Source: Hyphomicrobiales bacterium (lineage in GTDB: Bacteria; Pseudomonadota; Alphaproteobacteria; Rhizobiales; Rhizobiaceae). Taken from it: a stretch of DNA of 64,000 nucleotides. This document shows, in pieces, positions 16,593-25,799 of this stretch; position 1 is the first letter of the stretch; every line of letters begins with the position of its first letter. The translations under genes and the position numbers were made by a program. The notes beneath the pieces were generated by a model that was not told the DNA's origin, did not search any database, and saw nothing but the letters and a program-made list of their open reading frames with translations. Location: positions 104,560-168,559 of the forward strand of contig UBYA01000016.1 in NCBI GenBank assembly GCA_900469615.1. Reading direction: 5' to 3'.

Positions 16593-18577
16593 CCCGTCTC
16601 GAAGCCGATAACAGGCTCGGCGCTCCCGCCGTGGCGCTGACGCTGTTGCTGCTTGCCGGCCTCCTCGTCTGGCGCCAGCTGGCGCCGGACTTTTCGCGGC
16701 TGCTGGAGCAGGACGCCGTCTACGACCCGCAACGCCTGCTGCTGCTTTACTCGACGCTGCCGAGGATCGCCACCGCGTTGCTGGCCGGCGCCGCGCTCTC
16801 GCTGTCGGGCAGCCTGCTGCAACAAGTCCTGCGCAACCCACTGGCTTCGCCTTCCACGCTCGGCATTTCCGCAGGCGCCAACCTGGCGCTCGTCACCGTC
16901 ATGCTCGCCTTTCCCGCCCTTCAAGGCCTCAGCCGCGACGCAGTCGCCCTGTTCGGCAGCGCAGCAGCCGCAGCCGTGGTTTTCCTCATCGGCTCAAGGC
17001 GCGGCTTCTCGCCGCTGGCGCTGGTGCTGGCCGGGTTGATCGTCGGCGTCTGGAGCGGCGCGCTCTCGGCCATTCTCGTGCTGATGAACGATCGCTACCT
17101 CTCCGGCCTCTTCATCTGGGGCGCCGGATCGCTGGTACAGCAAAGCTGGGCCATTCCGCTTTCCCTTCTCCCGAAAATCGCCGCTCTTTCCATCGCCGCC
17201 TCCTTGATGGTGCGGCCGCTATCGCTCATGGAACTCGGCGATAGCGGCGCGAGCGGACTTGGCCTTTCGGTGAAGCGCACGCGCATCGTCTCCGTCTGCA
17301 TAGCGATTGCGCTTGCCGCCGTCGTTACCAGCGCGGTCGGCGTCATCGGTTTCATCGGCCTGATCGCGCCGCGCATCGCTCAGCTTGCCGGCGCCCGTCA
17401 CATGAAAAGCCAACTCATCTGGGCGCCGCTTATCGGAGCGGGATTGCTGCTTCTGACGGATGAAGCCTCGATACTCCTGTCCGGAGCATCCTCGACTTTC
17501 CTTCCGACGGGAGCCATCACCGCATTGCTCGGCGCTCCGCTGCTGCTCTTGATGCTGCCACGCCTGAAGACGGTGCAACGCAATGCGCCGAATCCCGCAC
17601 AGAATGCAATCCACGCCGGGCGCGCACGAAAACTGCTGTTTGCCGCGGTCCCGCTGTTCCTGCTTCTGCTGGCCGGTGCAATCTTCTTCGGTCGAGCCCC
17701 GGATGGCGCATGGACGCTTCTGACCTATGGTCATTGGGTCGAGGTACTGCCCTATCGCCTGCCGCGTATCGTCGGCGCCTTCGCCGCCGGCGCGATGTTG
17801 GGGGTCGTCGGCGCGATCCTGCAACGGCTCAGCGGCAATGAAATGGCAAGTCCGGAGGTGCTGGGTATTTCCGCGGGCGCGACGCTCGGCGTCACCGCCG
17901 CGCTCTTTCTCCTGCCTGCACCCGGCATGGCCGCGCAGCTTGGCTTCGGCGGCATGGGCGCTTTCGCCGTTCTCATTGCCATCTTTTTTTTCGGCATCCG
18001 ATCCGGTTTTGCGCCGGAGCGGGTACTTCTGACCGGGATTGCGCTCGGAGCCATGCTGGATGCCTTCATCAGCATGCTTGCCGCCGGTGGCGATCCGCGT
18101 GCGATGATCGTCCTGCAATGGATGAGCGGATCTACCTATCTTATTGATACGCCACGAGCAATTTCTGCAATGTTTACTGCCGCTGCGGGCCTTGCGCTTT
18201 CCTTTCTCGCCTATCGATGGCTGGACCTTCTGCCGCTCGGCCCGCAGGCGGCGCAGGCGATCGGCATCCGCGTCAATCGCGCGCGCGCCTGCCTTTTTGC
18301 GCTTGCTGCGGCAATGACGGCCGCCGCCACCCTGGTCGTCGGCCCCTTGAGCTTCATCGGCCTCATGGGTCCGCATCTGGCCCGCGAACTTGGTCTGCGG
18401 CGTGCCGCCCCTCAGCTTGCCGGCGCAGCACTCGCCGGCGGCAGCCTCATGGTGCTAGCCGACTGGTTCGGCAGAATGGCCGCCTTCCCGTATCAGATGC
18501 CGGCCGGTCTCGTTTCGGCGCTGGTGGGCGCGCCGCTGCTGCTGGTGCTGCTGATGAAACGTCGCAGGACCGTTTAA
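16589..18577 (+). CDS. fhuB: Fused double-length ferric-siderophore permease (FhuB-like)
   Basis: A 662-residue membrane protein made of two FecCD permease units, the FhuB arrangement; single permeases are about 330 residues. Each half carries the family's coupling region: GVIGFIGLIAPRIAQLAGARH in the first (here quoted as FIGLIAPRIAQ) and LSFIGLMGPHLARELG in the second. Each also has GALLQ-like blocks (SGSLLQQVLRNPLASP and GAILQRLSGNEMASPE). With FhuC and FhuD it forms the inner-membrane importer. Start ATG 16589 overlaps the fhuD stop by 4 bp. Confidence 0.93.
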   Translation: MTRLEADNRLGAPAVALTLLLLAGLLVWRQLAPDFSRLLEQDAVYDPQRLLLLYSTLPRIATALLAGAALSLSGSLLQQVLRNPLASPSTLGISAGANLALVTVMLAFPALQGLSRDAVALFGSAAAAAVVFLIGSRRGFSPLALVLAGLIVGVWSGALSAILVLMNDRYLSGLFIWGAGSLVQQSWAIPLSLLPKIAALSIAASLMVRPLSLMELGDSGASGLGLSVKRTRIVSVCIAIALAAVVTSAVGVIGFIGLIAPRIAQLAGARHMKSQLIWAPLIGAGLLLLTDEASILLSGASSTFLPTGAITALLGAPLLLLMLPRLKTVQRNAPNPAQNAIHAGRARKLLFAAVPLFLLLLAGAIFFGRAPDGAWTLLTYGHWVEVLPYRLPRIVGAFAAGAMLGVVGAILQRLSGNEMASPEVLGISAGATLGVTAALFLLPAPGMAAQLGFGGMGAFAVLIAIFFFGIRSGFAPERVLLTGIALGAMLDAFISMLAAGGDPRAMIVLQWMSGSTYLIDTPRAISAMFTAAAGLALSFLAYRWLDLLPLGPQAAQAIGIRVNRARACLFALAAAMTAAATLVVGPLSFIGLMGPHLARELGLRRAAPQLAGAALAGGSLMVLADWFGRMAAFPYQMPAGLVSALVGAPLLLVLLMKRRRTV

Positions 18578-18943
18578 GTCCGCAGGAGCCAGAAGTCAGG
18601 CGCAAAGGCGCTTTTCCCAGTTTACAAGCCAGGTGGATGGAAGCATTCCCCCTTTGCGGGCGGGCGCTTTGCCCGTATCCAAAGCCCAGGACGAACAAGC
18701 AAAGATCCTCCGGAGCCGGCGCCGTGCTTTCAAGCTCCGCTCTATCGCTTTGTTTTTACGCGATCCCGGACGGAAAGCCGCTGCGCACTTTTCCTGAAAC
18801 TTCCCTGGCGGTTCTTAATTGGCGAGCGATTGCGCCCGATCCGGCATAAAGCCGGATCGGGAAAAAGGAAGCAGAGTTCACCGCTCTGCAGGCCGCCTCG
18901 GGAACGGCAGACGCCGTGAAAAAACACAGCGCCTGCAACAGAT
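18578..18943. terminator. Convergent intergenic region with strong hairpin (18835-18861)
   Basis: The rightward importer operon ends at 18577 and the leftward receptor gene ends at 18944, so transcripts meet here. At 18835-18861 an 11-bp perfect stem (CCCGATCCGGC / GCCGGATCGGG) with a 5-base loop is present. No T-run follows on either strand, so it is not a textbook intrinsic terminator; a bidirectional stop or RNA-stabilising hairpin is likely. I see no credible gene in the rest of the gap. Confidence 0.5.
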
Positions 18944-21127
18944 TTACCAGCGGTACTTCAAGGATGCCGTGATGTTGCGGCCCTGTCCGAGGTAGCAATA
19001 ACCTTCATTGCAGACCGTCAGACGGCGGTTGGCGATGTTGCGGAAATCCACAGACGCCGTCAGACCTTTGTATTTCTGGTCGATTGCGCCGAAATCGTAG
19101 GAAAGCGCCGCGTCCATGTAGAAGCTTGCGCCATTCTTGTCGGTGTTGGCCGTGCTGGTATAGTTTTCGCCCGTGTAGCGGATGCCGGCTCCGACCGTCA
19201 GTCCGTTCGCCGCCGAATCCTCCTGGAAGGTGTAATTCGACCACAGGCTGGCGATGTGCTGCGGCGTCACGGCAGGGGCGTTGCCCGCATCGTCGCCGCG
19301 CGTGATTTCGGAATGATTATAGGAATAGGATGCGATCACGTCCCAGCCATCGGTGACGGTCGCCCTGGCTTCCAGCTCGATACCCTTGTTCGTCACCTCC
19401 CCGAGCGAAGCGTAGATCGCGGTCAGGGGGTCGACCAGAACGGGCTTGTTCTTCTCGACGAGGTGATAGGCTACCGCCGACAGCAGAATATCGGTGCCGG
19501 GTGGCTGATACTTTACGCCGAGCTCGTATTGTTCACCTTTCGTCGGATCGAGGATGCTGCCGGATGCGGATCGCTGCGTGACCGGATTGAAGGAGGTCGA
19601 GTAGCTGGTGAACGGCGCAATACCGTTGTCGAAGAGATAGAGAGCGCCGGTCTGGACCGAAAATGCGTGCTTGCTGAGATTATCGTCCGTGGTCGTTCCG
19701 GACGATACGTCCGTCGTATCTGTCGACTGCTTGACCCATGTCTGCCGTCCGCCAACCGTAAAGCGCCATTTATCGAGTTCGATCTGGTCGAGGGCATAGG
19801 CACCGATCTGCTGCAGGCTGGCGCTGACCGTGCTGAGATTATAATCCGGCGTCGGCCCGGAAACGCCGTAGGCCGGATGGGAAATATCGAAGTCGTAGGC
19901 GGGGCTGGTCGTCGCATCCATGCCCAGCCCGAAGGAATCGTTGACATGAGTATAATCCAGGCCGACCAGCATGGTATGGGCCGCGGGACCTGTGTCGAAT
20001 TTCGATTCCAGCTGATTGTCGACCTGGAAGACATTCATCGCGTCCCGGATCGAGGTCGCATTGCGATGCGCGATCGTATCGGTCCAGTCGATGGTACTGA
20101 GATAGCGCGCCTTCAGATCCAGATGCGAGAAGCGAAGGTTCTGGCGGAAGGTGAAGCCGCCATCGAACTCGTGCTCGAACTGATAGCCGATCTGCTGCTG
20201 CCGCGTCTTCTGATAGTCGTAGTCCGGATCGCTGTCGCGCAGATCGAGCACGTTGCCGTCGGGGCCGATCAGGGCGCCGACATTGGCATCGTTTTCGCTC
20301 GATTGCGCCGAACCGTAGACCGTGAATTTCGTGGCGTCATCAGGCTTCCAGGTGAAGGATGGCTGGATGAAATAGCGGTCGTCGGCGATATGAAAATTGG
20401 TGTCGCCCTTTCGTGCCAGACCGACGATCCGGTACAACAGGCTATCATCGTCCTTGGTGACGGGGCCGCCGAAATCGAACATCGTCTGGGCCCGGTCAGA
20501 CGTCCCATAGACAACGCCGACTTCCCTGATCGTTTCTTCCGTCGGCAGCTTCGACACCTTGTTGACGATGCCGCCCGGCGAACCGGCGCCATAGAGCACG
20601 GAAACCGGCCCCTTGATAACCTCGACCCGTTCAAGTGCATAGGGATCGGTGCGGAACATCCCATAGTTCATGTAGGGCTGCCGCAATCCGTCCCGATAGT
20701 CGCCGTCGGTCGTGATGTCGTTGCCGCGGATAATAATCTGGTCGAAGCGCGGATCGAAGCCATACGCGCCGGTCTGGACACCGGCCGAGTAGCGCACGGC
20801 TTCGGTGATATCCTGCGCGCCACGCTCCTCCAGTTCCTTCTTCGTCACGACCGAAACGGAACGCGGCGTTTCAACCAGAGGCGTATCGATCTTGGTGGCG
20901 CCCTGGCTCTTCTTGGCCGTTACGGTCGTATTGTCGCTTTCACCGCTCGATTGGCCGCTGACGATGATCGGCGCCAGTTGGGTGGCATCGCCACTGCCGC
21001 CGGCTGAATCCTGCGCGAGGGCATTTCCGCCCAAGGCAAACATAGTGGCAAGCGCGGTCGCGCCGCTCGCAAGACGGAATCTGGCCCCCACCAAACCGTT
21101 GATATTACTGTACGACCCCTGATTCAT
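18944..21127 (-). CDS. TonB-dependent ferric-siderophore receptor (FhuA/FpvA class)
   Basis: A 727-residue outer-membrane receptor. Residues 1 to about 38 form a signal peptide ending near GNALAQ. The plug domain follows (TPRSVSVVTKKELEERGAQD, IIRGNDI, VEVIKGPVSVLYGAGSPGG), then a 22-strand barrel with repeated aromatic beta motifs, closing with the terminal strand NITASLKYRW that ends in an aromatic residue. It binds the ferric siderophore and imports it with TonB energy. Blocks such as GIELEARATVTDGWDV and the plug spacing put it in the siderophore rather than the B12 or haem class. It has no N-terminal signalling extension, which fits a sigma factor that lacks a FecR partner. Confidence 0.93.
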   Translation of the reverse strand: MNQGSYSNINGLVGARFRLASGATALATMFALGGNALAQDSAGGSGDATQLAPIIVSGQSSGESDNTTVTAKKSQGATKIDTPLVETPRSVSVVTKKELEERGAQDITEAVRYSAGVQTGAYGFDPRFDQIIIRGNDITTDGDYRDGLRQPYMNYGMFRTDPYALERVEVIKGPVSVLYGAGSPGGIVNKVSKLPTEETIREVGVVYGTSDRAQTMFDFGGPVTKDDDSLLYRIVGLARKGDTNFHIADDRYFIQPSFTWKPDDATKFTVYGSAQSSENDANVGALIGPDGNVLDLRDSDPDYDYQKTRQQQIGYQFEHEFDGGFTFRQNLRFSHLDLKARYLSTIDWTDTIAHRNATSIRDAMNVFQVDNQLESKFDTGPAAHTMLVGLDYTHVNDSFGLGMDATTSPAYDFDISHPAYGVSGPTPDYNLSTVSASLQQIGAYALDQIELDKWRFTVGGRQTWVKQSTDTTDVSSGTTTDDNLSKHAFSVQTGALYLFDNGIAPFTSYSTSFNPVTQRSASGSILDPTKGEQYELGVKYQPPGTDILLSAVAYHLVEKNKPVLVDPLTAIYASLGEVTNKGIELEARATVTDGWDVIASYSYNHSEITRGDDAGNAPAVTPQHIASLWSNYTFQEDSAANGLTVGAGIRYTGENYTSTANTDKNGASFYMDAALSYDFGAIDQKYKGLTASVDFRNIANRRLTVCNEGYCYLGQGRNITASLKYRW

Positions 21128-21203
21128 AATCGCTTTTCACCTACCCGTTCCTGACAAAGACGGCGCAAGTTAGTTCGCAGGTGCAGGCGGCGTCAAGAAT
21201 ACA

Positions 21204-21218
21204 TGAGTATAATAGTCA
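21204..21218. promoter_or_regulatory. Candidate RirA IRO box, receptor side
   Basis: TGA, GTATAATAG, TCA is a perfect TGA-N9-TCA site 77 bp upstream of the receptor ATG. Its core contains a TATAAT-like -10 sequence, so bound RirA would block polymerase. Confidence 0.7.
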
Positions 21219-21349
21219 TCTTTTTTGACGGATTCCGAACATATGTTGCAGATAGCCAAACCGGTCGCGCAACGCGGCGCGGATTTGCAACCTTAAATTA
21301 CATTTCCGCAACAGCCCGGCCGGCTTGCCAGATCGCGATTCCAATAATA

Positions 21350-21364
21350 TGAGTAATTTAATCA
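21350..21364. promoter_or_regulatory. Candidate RirA IRO box, esterase side
   Basis: TGA, GTAATTTAA, TCA is a second exact TGA-N9-TCA site in the same divergent gap, 59 bp before the esterase ATG. Two boxes, one near each gene, suggest both directions are iron-repressed. Confidence 0.68.
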
Positions 21365-21422
21365 TCTTTCAAATGACCGCGTTCTTAATCGAGTGCCCCA
21401 TTTTCGATCAGCCGGAGAAGCC

Positions 21423-22322
21423 ATGTCCCCGACATCGTCCAAAGCATCAGCCGCATCGGCTCCAGTCACGCTTGCCGGCTGCACGTTTGCCGATCTCAAA
21501 TTTGAAAATGCCGATCAGCCGCATAGAATTTTCCTTTATCGCCCCAGCAAGGACGCTCCGCCGGAGGGGTGGCCGATCCTGTATCTGACGGATGGAAACG
21601 CCTGTTTCGCGACGGCCGTCGATGCGCTGAAGGTGCAGGCGAGTTATCCGGGCGGGACCAATGTCGGCGAAGGCGTGATCGTCGCCATCGGCTATCCGAC
21701 GGACGAGCCGTATGACCCGCTTCGCCGCTCCTGGGATCTCAGCCCGCCGCCCGGGCGGGTCTATCCGCCGTTCTATCCCGACACGCCGGATGTCAGGACA
21801 GGCGGCGCCGAACAGTTCCTGGCGCTGATCGAGGATGAGCTGAAACCCTGGATCGAGCAGCAGATCCCGGTCGACCGGTCGCGCCAGACACTCTTCGGCC
21901 ACTCGTTCGGCGGCCTTCTCGCGCTCCACGCGCTGTTCACAAGACCAACGGCCTTCAACCGCTGGATTTCGGCAAGCCCCGCAATCTACTGGGAAGGCGC
22001 TTGCATTCTTTCGACGGAGAGCGAATTCCTGAGCAGGCATCCGGGTCCCCTCGATATCGAACTGCATCTTTCCGCCGGACAATATGAAGGCGAGACACTT
22101 GCGCCCTTCCACAAGGGCACGCCCGATGAGCAGAAGCGACAGGAACGCGCAAAGGAGACGCGCACGGTGGAACTCGCGCGCGAGATGGCGCAGAGATGGG
22201 CAAGGCTGGCCTCGTCGGCAGATTCCGTCACCTTTGAGGAATACCCCGGAGAGAACCATATGTCGGTCCTTCCGGTCGCCTTGAACAGGGCCGTGCAAAT
22301 CGCATTCCGCGGATCAAAATAA
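21423..22322 (+). CDS. Siderophore esterase, IroE/Fes-like alpha/beta hydrolase
   Basis: A 299-residue hydrolase of the esterase-D/IroE/BesA group. The nucleophile elbow is GHSFGG near residue 160, an Asp lies in the strand before it in the family layout, and the catalytic His is in YPGENHMSVLP near the C-terminus. DGNACFATAVDAL and SPAIYWEG are family blocks. No signal peptide is seen, so it should act in the cytoplasm, cutting ester bonds of an imported siderophore to free iron. An ester-linked (vicibactin-like cyclic) product would be a fitting substrate. I prefer the ATG at 21423 because GGAGAAG lies 5 bp upstream; another ATG is at 21393. Confidence 0.86.
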   Translation: MSPTSSKASAASAPVTLAGCTFADLKFENADQPHRIFLYRPSKDAPPEGWPILYLTDGNACFATAVDALKVQASYPGGTNVGEGVIVAIGYPTDEPYDPLRRSWDLSPPPGRVYPPFYPDTPDVRTGGAEQFLALIEDELKPWIEQQIPVDRSRQTLFGHSFGGLLALHALFTRPTAFNRWISASPAIYWEGACILSTESEFLSRHPGPLDIELHLSAGQYEGETLAPFHKGTPDEQKRQERAKETRTVELAREMAQRWARLASSADSVTFEEYPGENHMSVLPVALNRAVQIAFRGSK

Positions 22323-22363
22323 CTTAAACTCACAGGCTTGCAGATGGAGGCGCCACACGCGCT

Positions 22364-22394
22364 CCGTCTTTCGCGCCATCGGTGCGAAAGACGG
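22364..22394 (+). terminator. Hairpin after the esterase gene
   Basis: An 11-bp perfect stem (CCGTCTTTCGC / GCGAAAGACGG) with a 9-base loop begins 42 bp after the esterase stop and 170 bp before bcsN. It is followed by CATTTAA rather than a clean T-run. A terminator separating the iron and cellulose loci is the likeliest role. Confidence 0.55.
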
Positions 22395-22443
22395 CATTTA
22401 ACGTGGATTCCTCCCCTCTTCCGGCCCGTCGCCGGCAGCAAAT

Positions 22444-22458
22444 TAACCGTTGGTTAAC
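22444..22458. repeat. Short palindrome upstream of bcsN
   Basis: TTAACC, GTT, GGTTAA forms a 6-3-6 palindrome about 107 bp before the bcsN ATG. It is a candidate operator for the cellulose operon, on pattern alone. Confidence 0.25.
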
Positions 22459-22564
22459 CATAATCACCTTTATTCGGCACATCGAATACAATGACTTGAT
22501 TCCCGGAACCGGCGCGCAATTTGCCGATAAATGTGACCACACACGATTGTCGCGATCCCAAAAG

Positions 22565-23551
22565 ATGCACTCTAAAAGAACGATAGCGCTGATTAGCCTG
22601 GCCTGCCTGGCAACCGGTTGCACGACAACCGGCCAGGTCCATCAGTCGATCGGCGTGGAAACCGTCTCCAGCGACAAGGCGCTGGCGTTTCCGCCTCCCG
22701 GCGGACCGGCGATCGTCAATATCGTCGAGCGCAGGCACGCCAAGGACGTGGAACAGACGATCTCGCTCTTCACCTCGTCTTCGGTTCCCGGCCAGAATTT
22801 TCTCAAGGTGCAGTTTCTTGGCATAACCGGCTCGAATCCCGGACTTGGCAGCAGGCCGTTCGATACGATCAACGAGCGCGTGATCGCTCGCGAAATGGCG
22901 TCGGCCATTCCCGGCGTGCGGCTCGCCCGCTCGGCAATTCTCGTTCAGAACAGCTACGGCCCGTTCGGCTACGCCTCCGGCCAGAGCAGGACAGGCGATA
23001 CCTGCCTCTATGCCTGGCAACAGGTGAAAGCCGGCTTCGCCCCGTCTCAGGAGCAACGCAATTTCGGCATGGTTCAGGTTCGCATCCGGCTCTGCGATGC
23101 CCGCGCGACGGAGCGACAGTTGCTGGGCACCGTCTATGGCTATACGATCGCCGGTCACTTTGCCGGCGCCGCATTGAACCCGTTCGGCGGGCCGCGCAGC
23201 GCCAATGCCGTACTCGGAAAGCCGGGCGAAATGATCTATCCTGATATGACACCTTATCGCACGGCGCCAATCGATATCGGATACCAGAACCGCCCGGTCG
23301 TAACCCGGCCAGTGGTCGTCCGCAGACCGGCCGTCGTCCAGCCGCAGCCACAGGTCCAGCCTGCGTTGCCGCCCATGATCGGGCCACGCGTCCCTTTGCC
23401 GGATGGACCGAACGAGTCGTCCCAGACGAATGGTGCAGGCGGAGCCGCCTCCATGGCGGCGCAGCCGCCACTTGCGAAGACAGCCAGCAATATCATCGTG
23501 CCTTTACCTGACTGTAACGGAGAAGCTGCCATATTCGGAGCGTGCCGCTAA
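22565..23551 (+). CDS. bcsN: Cellulose biosynthesis protein BcsN (lipoprotein)
   Basis: A 328-residue envelope protein. Residues 1-19 form a lipoprotein signal with lipobox LATGC and lipidated Cys19. The body has blocks typical of rhizobial BcsN (GGPAIVNIVERRHAKDVEQT, NSYGPFGYASGQS, GFAPSQEQRNFGMVQVRIRLC), followed by a proline-rich linker of about 60 residues. BcsN occurs in the bcsN-bcsA-bcsB-bcsZ-bcsK operons of Rhizobiales and is thought to replace parts of the enterobacterial export system; its mechanism is not established. The ATG at 22565 is chosen because the signal peptide starts there. It is 58 bp from bcsA. Confidence 0.85.
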   Translation: MHSKRTIALISLACLATGCTTTGQVHQSIGVETVSSDKALAFPPPGGPAIVNIVERRHAKDVEQTISLFTSSSVPGQNFLKVQFLGITGSNPGLGSRPFDTINERVIAREMASAIPGVRLARSAILVQNSYGPFGYASGQSRTGDTCLYAWQQVKAGFAPSQEQRNFGMVQVRIRLCDARATERQLLGTVYGYTIAGHFAGAALNPFGGPRSANAVLGKPGEMIYPDMTPYRTAPIDIGYQNRPVVTRPVVVRRPAVVQPQPQVQPALPPMIGPRVPLPDGPNESSQTNGAGGAASMAAQPPLAKTASNIIVPLPDCNGEAAIFGACR

Positions 23552-23609
23552 GCGGGACCGCTTCGGTGCGCCAGGATGGCGCGCTGGCAATACCTTTGAA
23601 GGGACATCG

Positions 23610-25799
23610 ATGCACACAGCACGCAGCATCTTGATATGGGCCGTGATAGCACTGTGCGGTATCGTACTGATCACGCTGCCGGTCAACCTTCAAACCCAGC
23701 TGATTGCCAGCACGGTGGTCGTCACAATGATGGCGATCATCAAAATCCTCAAGCGTCAAGGCACCTGGCGATTGGTCGCCCTTGCCTTTGGCACTGCCAT
23801 CGTGCTGCGCTACGTCTACTGGCGCACGTCCTACACGCTGCCGCCGGTCAACCAGCCGGAAAACTTCATACCCGGGCTGCTGCTCTATCTCGCCGAAATG
23901 TACAACGTGGCGATGCTGATGCTCAGCCTTTTCATCGTCGCCACGCCTCTGCCCTCGCGCACCGCCCGCACGTCCGAGACGAAGCATTTCCCGACGGTCG
24001 ACGTCTTCGTGCCGTCCTATAACGAAGATACCAACCTGCTTGCCAACACGCTCGCCTCCGCCAAGGCGATGGACTATCCGGCTCACAAGCTCAAGGTCTG
24101 GCTGCTCGACGACGGCGGCACCGCGCAGAAGCGCAACTCGACCAAGGTTCTGGAATCGCAGGCCGCCATCGCGCGCCACAATGAGCTCAAGCATCTCTGC
24201 GCCGAGCTTGAGGTCGAGTACCTGACGCGCGAGCGCAATGAGCATGCCAAGGCGGGCAATCTCAACAATGGACTGGAGCATTCGAGCGGCGAACTGATCG
24301 CGGTCTTCGACGCCGACCATGCACCCGCTCGCGATTTCCTGCGCGAAACCGTCGGTTATTTCGAGGACGACCCGAAGCTTTTTCTCGTGCAGACGCCGCA
24401 TTTCTTCATCAATCCGGATCCGCTGGAGCGCAACCTGCGCACTTTCGATAACATGCCGAGCGAGAACGAGATGTTCTACGGCATCATTCAGCGCGGCCTG
24501 GACAAGTGGAATGCCGCCTTCTTCTGCGGGTCTGCCGCCGTCCTCAGCCGCAGGGCCCTGGAATCGCAAAACGGCTTCAGCGGCATCAGCATCACTGAAG
24601 ACTGCGAAACCGCGCTGGCGCTTCACGGAGCCGGCTGGAACAGCATCTATGTCGACAAGCCCCTGATTGCCGGCCTGCAGCCGGCGACCTTCGCCAGCTT
24701 CATCGGCCAGCGCAGCCGCTGGGCGCAGGGCATGATGCAGATCCTGCGCTTCCGCTTCCCTCTTCTGAAACGTGGCCTCACGCTGCCGCAGCGCCTTTGC
24801 TACATGTCTTCGACACTGTTCTGGCTATTTCCGTTTCCGCGCGTCATATTTCTGTTCGCGCCGCTCTTCTATCTGTTCTTCGATCTTGAGATCTTTACGG
24901 CCTCCGGCAGCGAGTTCCTTGCCTATACGCTTGCCTACATGCTCGTGAACCTGATGATGCAGAACTACCTTTATGGCTCGTTCCGCTGGCCCTGGGTTTC
25001 CGAGCTCTATGAATACGTGCAGACGGTCCATCTATTGCCCGCCGTGGTTTCCGTCATGCTCAATCCCCGCAAGCCGACCTTCAAGGTCACGGCCAAGGAC
25101 GAGTCGATCGCCGTCAGCCGGCTTTCGGAAATCAGCCGTCCGTTTTTCGTCATCTTCGCCGTTCAGATCATCGCGCTGGCAGTCACCATATACCGCGTCT
25201 ATGCGGAGCCGTATAAAGCCGATGTTACGCTCGTCGTCGGCGGCTGGAACATCATCAACCTCATCCTTTCCGGCTGCGCGCTCGGCGTCGTCTCGGAACG
25301 CGGGGAGCGTGCCTCCTCACGGCGCGTCAGGGTCGATCGGCGCAGCGAGTTCGGGATCGACGGCCGCTGGAATTCGGCGTCCATAGAGGATGTTTCCGTC
25401 CACGGCGCCAGGTTGAATGTCTTCAACAAGGATATGGAGACGATCAAGATCGGCCGGGAAGGCACCATACGCTTCCAGCCCTATAGCGGCGCCGAGATGG
25501 TGACGCTGTCGGTCGTCGTCCGCAATATCGAGCAGATGGGAGACATCACCGCCATCGGCTGCCAATACATCCCAAAGGGCGCTGCCGACCATCGACTGAT
25601 TGCCGATCTCGTCTTTGCCAATTCCGATCAATGGACGAAGTTCCAGCAGGCGCGACGCCGCAACCCCGGCATCATCCGCGGCACCATCTGGTTCCTGAGC
25701 CTGTCGCTTTATCAGACCAGCCGCGGCCTGATCTATCTTTTCAGGGGTGTCGGCTCGGAACGCGCGCAACAGCGGCAGGACGCGAAGGCGAGAAGCTGA
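23610..25799 (+). CDS. bcsA: Cellulose synthase catalytic subunit BcsA
   Basis: A 729-residue inner-membrane glycosyltransferase (GT2) that polymerises UDP-glucose into cellulose and threads it out. Two or more N-terminal transmembrane helices precede the catalytic domain with WLLDDGG near 165, DADH near 234, TED near 329 and QRSRW near 367. More transmembrane helices follow, then a C-terminal PilZ domain from about 571, with the arginine-rich switch RRVRVDRRSEF and EDVSVHGARL, which binds cyclic di-GMP. Production should therefore depend on cyclic di-GMP. The ATG at 23610 follows GAAGGGA. The stop overlaps bcsB as ATGA-type coupling. Confidence 0.96.
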   Translation: MHTARSILIWAVIALCGIVLITLPVNLQTQLIASTVVVTMMAIIKILKRQGTWRLVALAFGTAIVLRYVYWRTSYTLPPVNQPENFIPGLLLYLAEMYNVAMLMLSLFIVATPLPSRTARTSETKHFPTVDVFVPSYNEDTNLLANTLASAKAMDYPAHKLKVWLLDDGGTAQKRNSTKVLESQAAIARHNELKHLCAELEVEYLTRERNEHAKAGNLNNGLEHSSGELIAVFDADHAPARDFLRETVGYFEDDPKLFLVQTPHFFINPDPLERNLRTFDNMPSENEMFYGIIQRGLDKWNAAFFCGSAAVLSRRALESQNGFSGISITEDCETALALHGAGWNSIYVDKPLIAGLQPATFASFIGQRSRWAQGMMQILRFRFPLLKRGLTLPQRLCYMSSTLFWLFPFPRVIFLFAPLFYLFFDLEIFTASGSEFLAYTLAYMLVNLMMQNYLYGSFRWPWVSELYEYVQTVHLLPAVVSVMLNPRKPTFKVTAKDESIAVSRLSEISRPFFVIFAVQIIALAVTIYRVYAEPYKADVTLVVGGWNIINLILSGCALGVVSERGERASSRRVRVDRRSEFGIDGRWNSASIEDVSVHGARLNVFNKDMETIKIGREGTIRFQPYSGAEMVTLSVVVRNIEQMGDITAIGCQYIPKGAADHRLIADLVFANSDQWTKFQQARRRNPGIIRGTIWFLSLSLYQTSRGLIYLFRGVGSERAQQRQDAKARS

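Noticed and set aside
19256..21007. A 583-codon open frame on the plus strand
   Set aside because: It lies fully antisense to the TonB-dependent receptor, which has a signal peptide, plug and final barrel strand. The open frame is a by-product of high GC.
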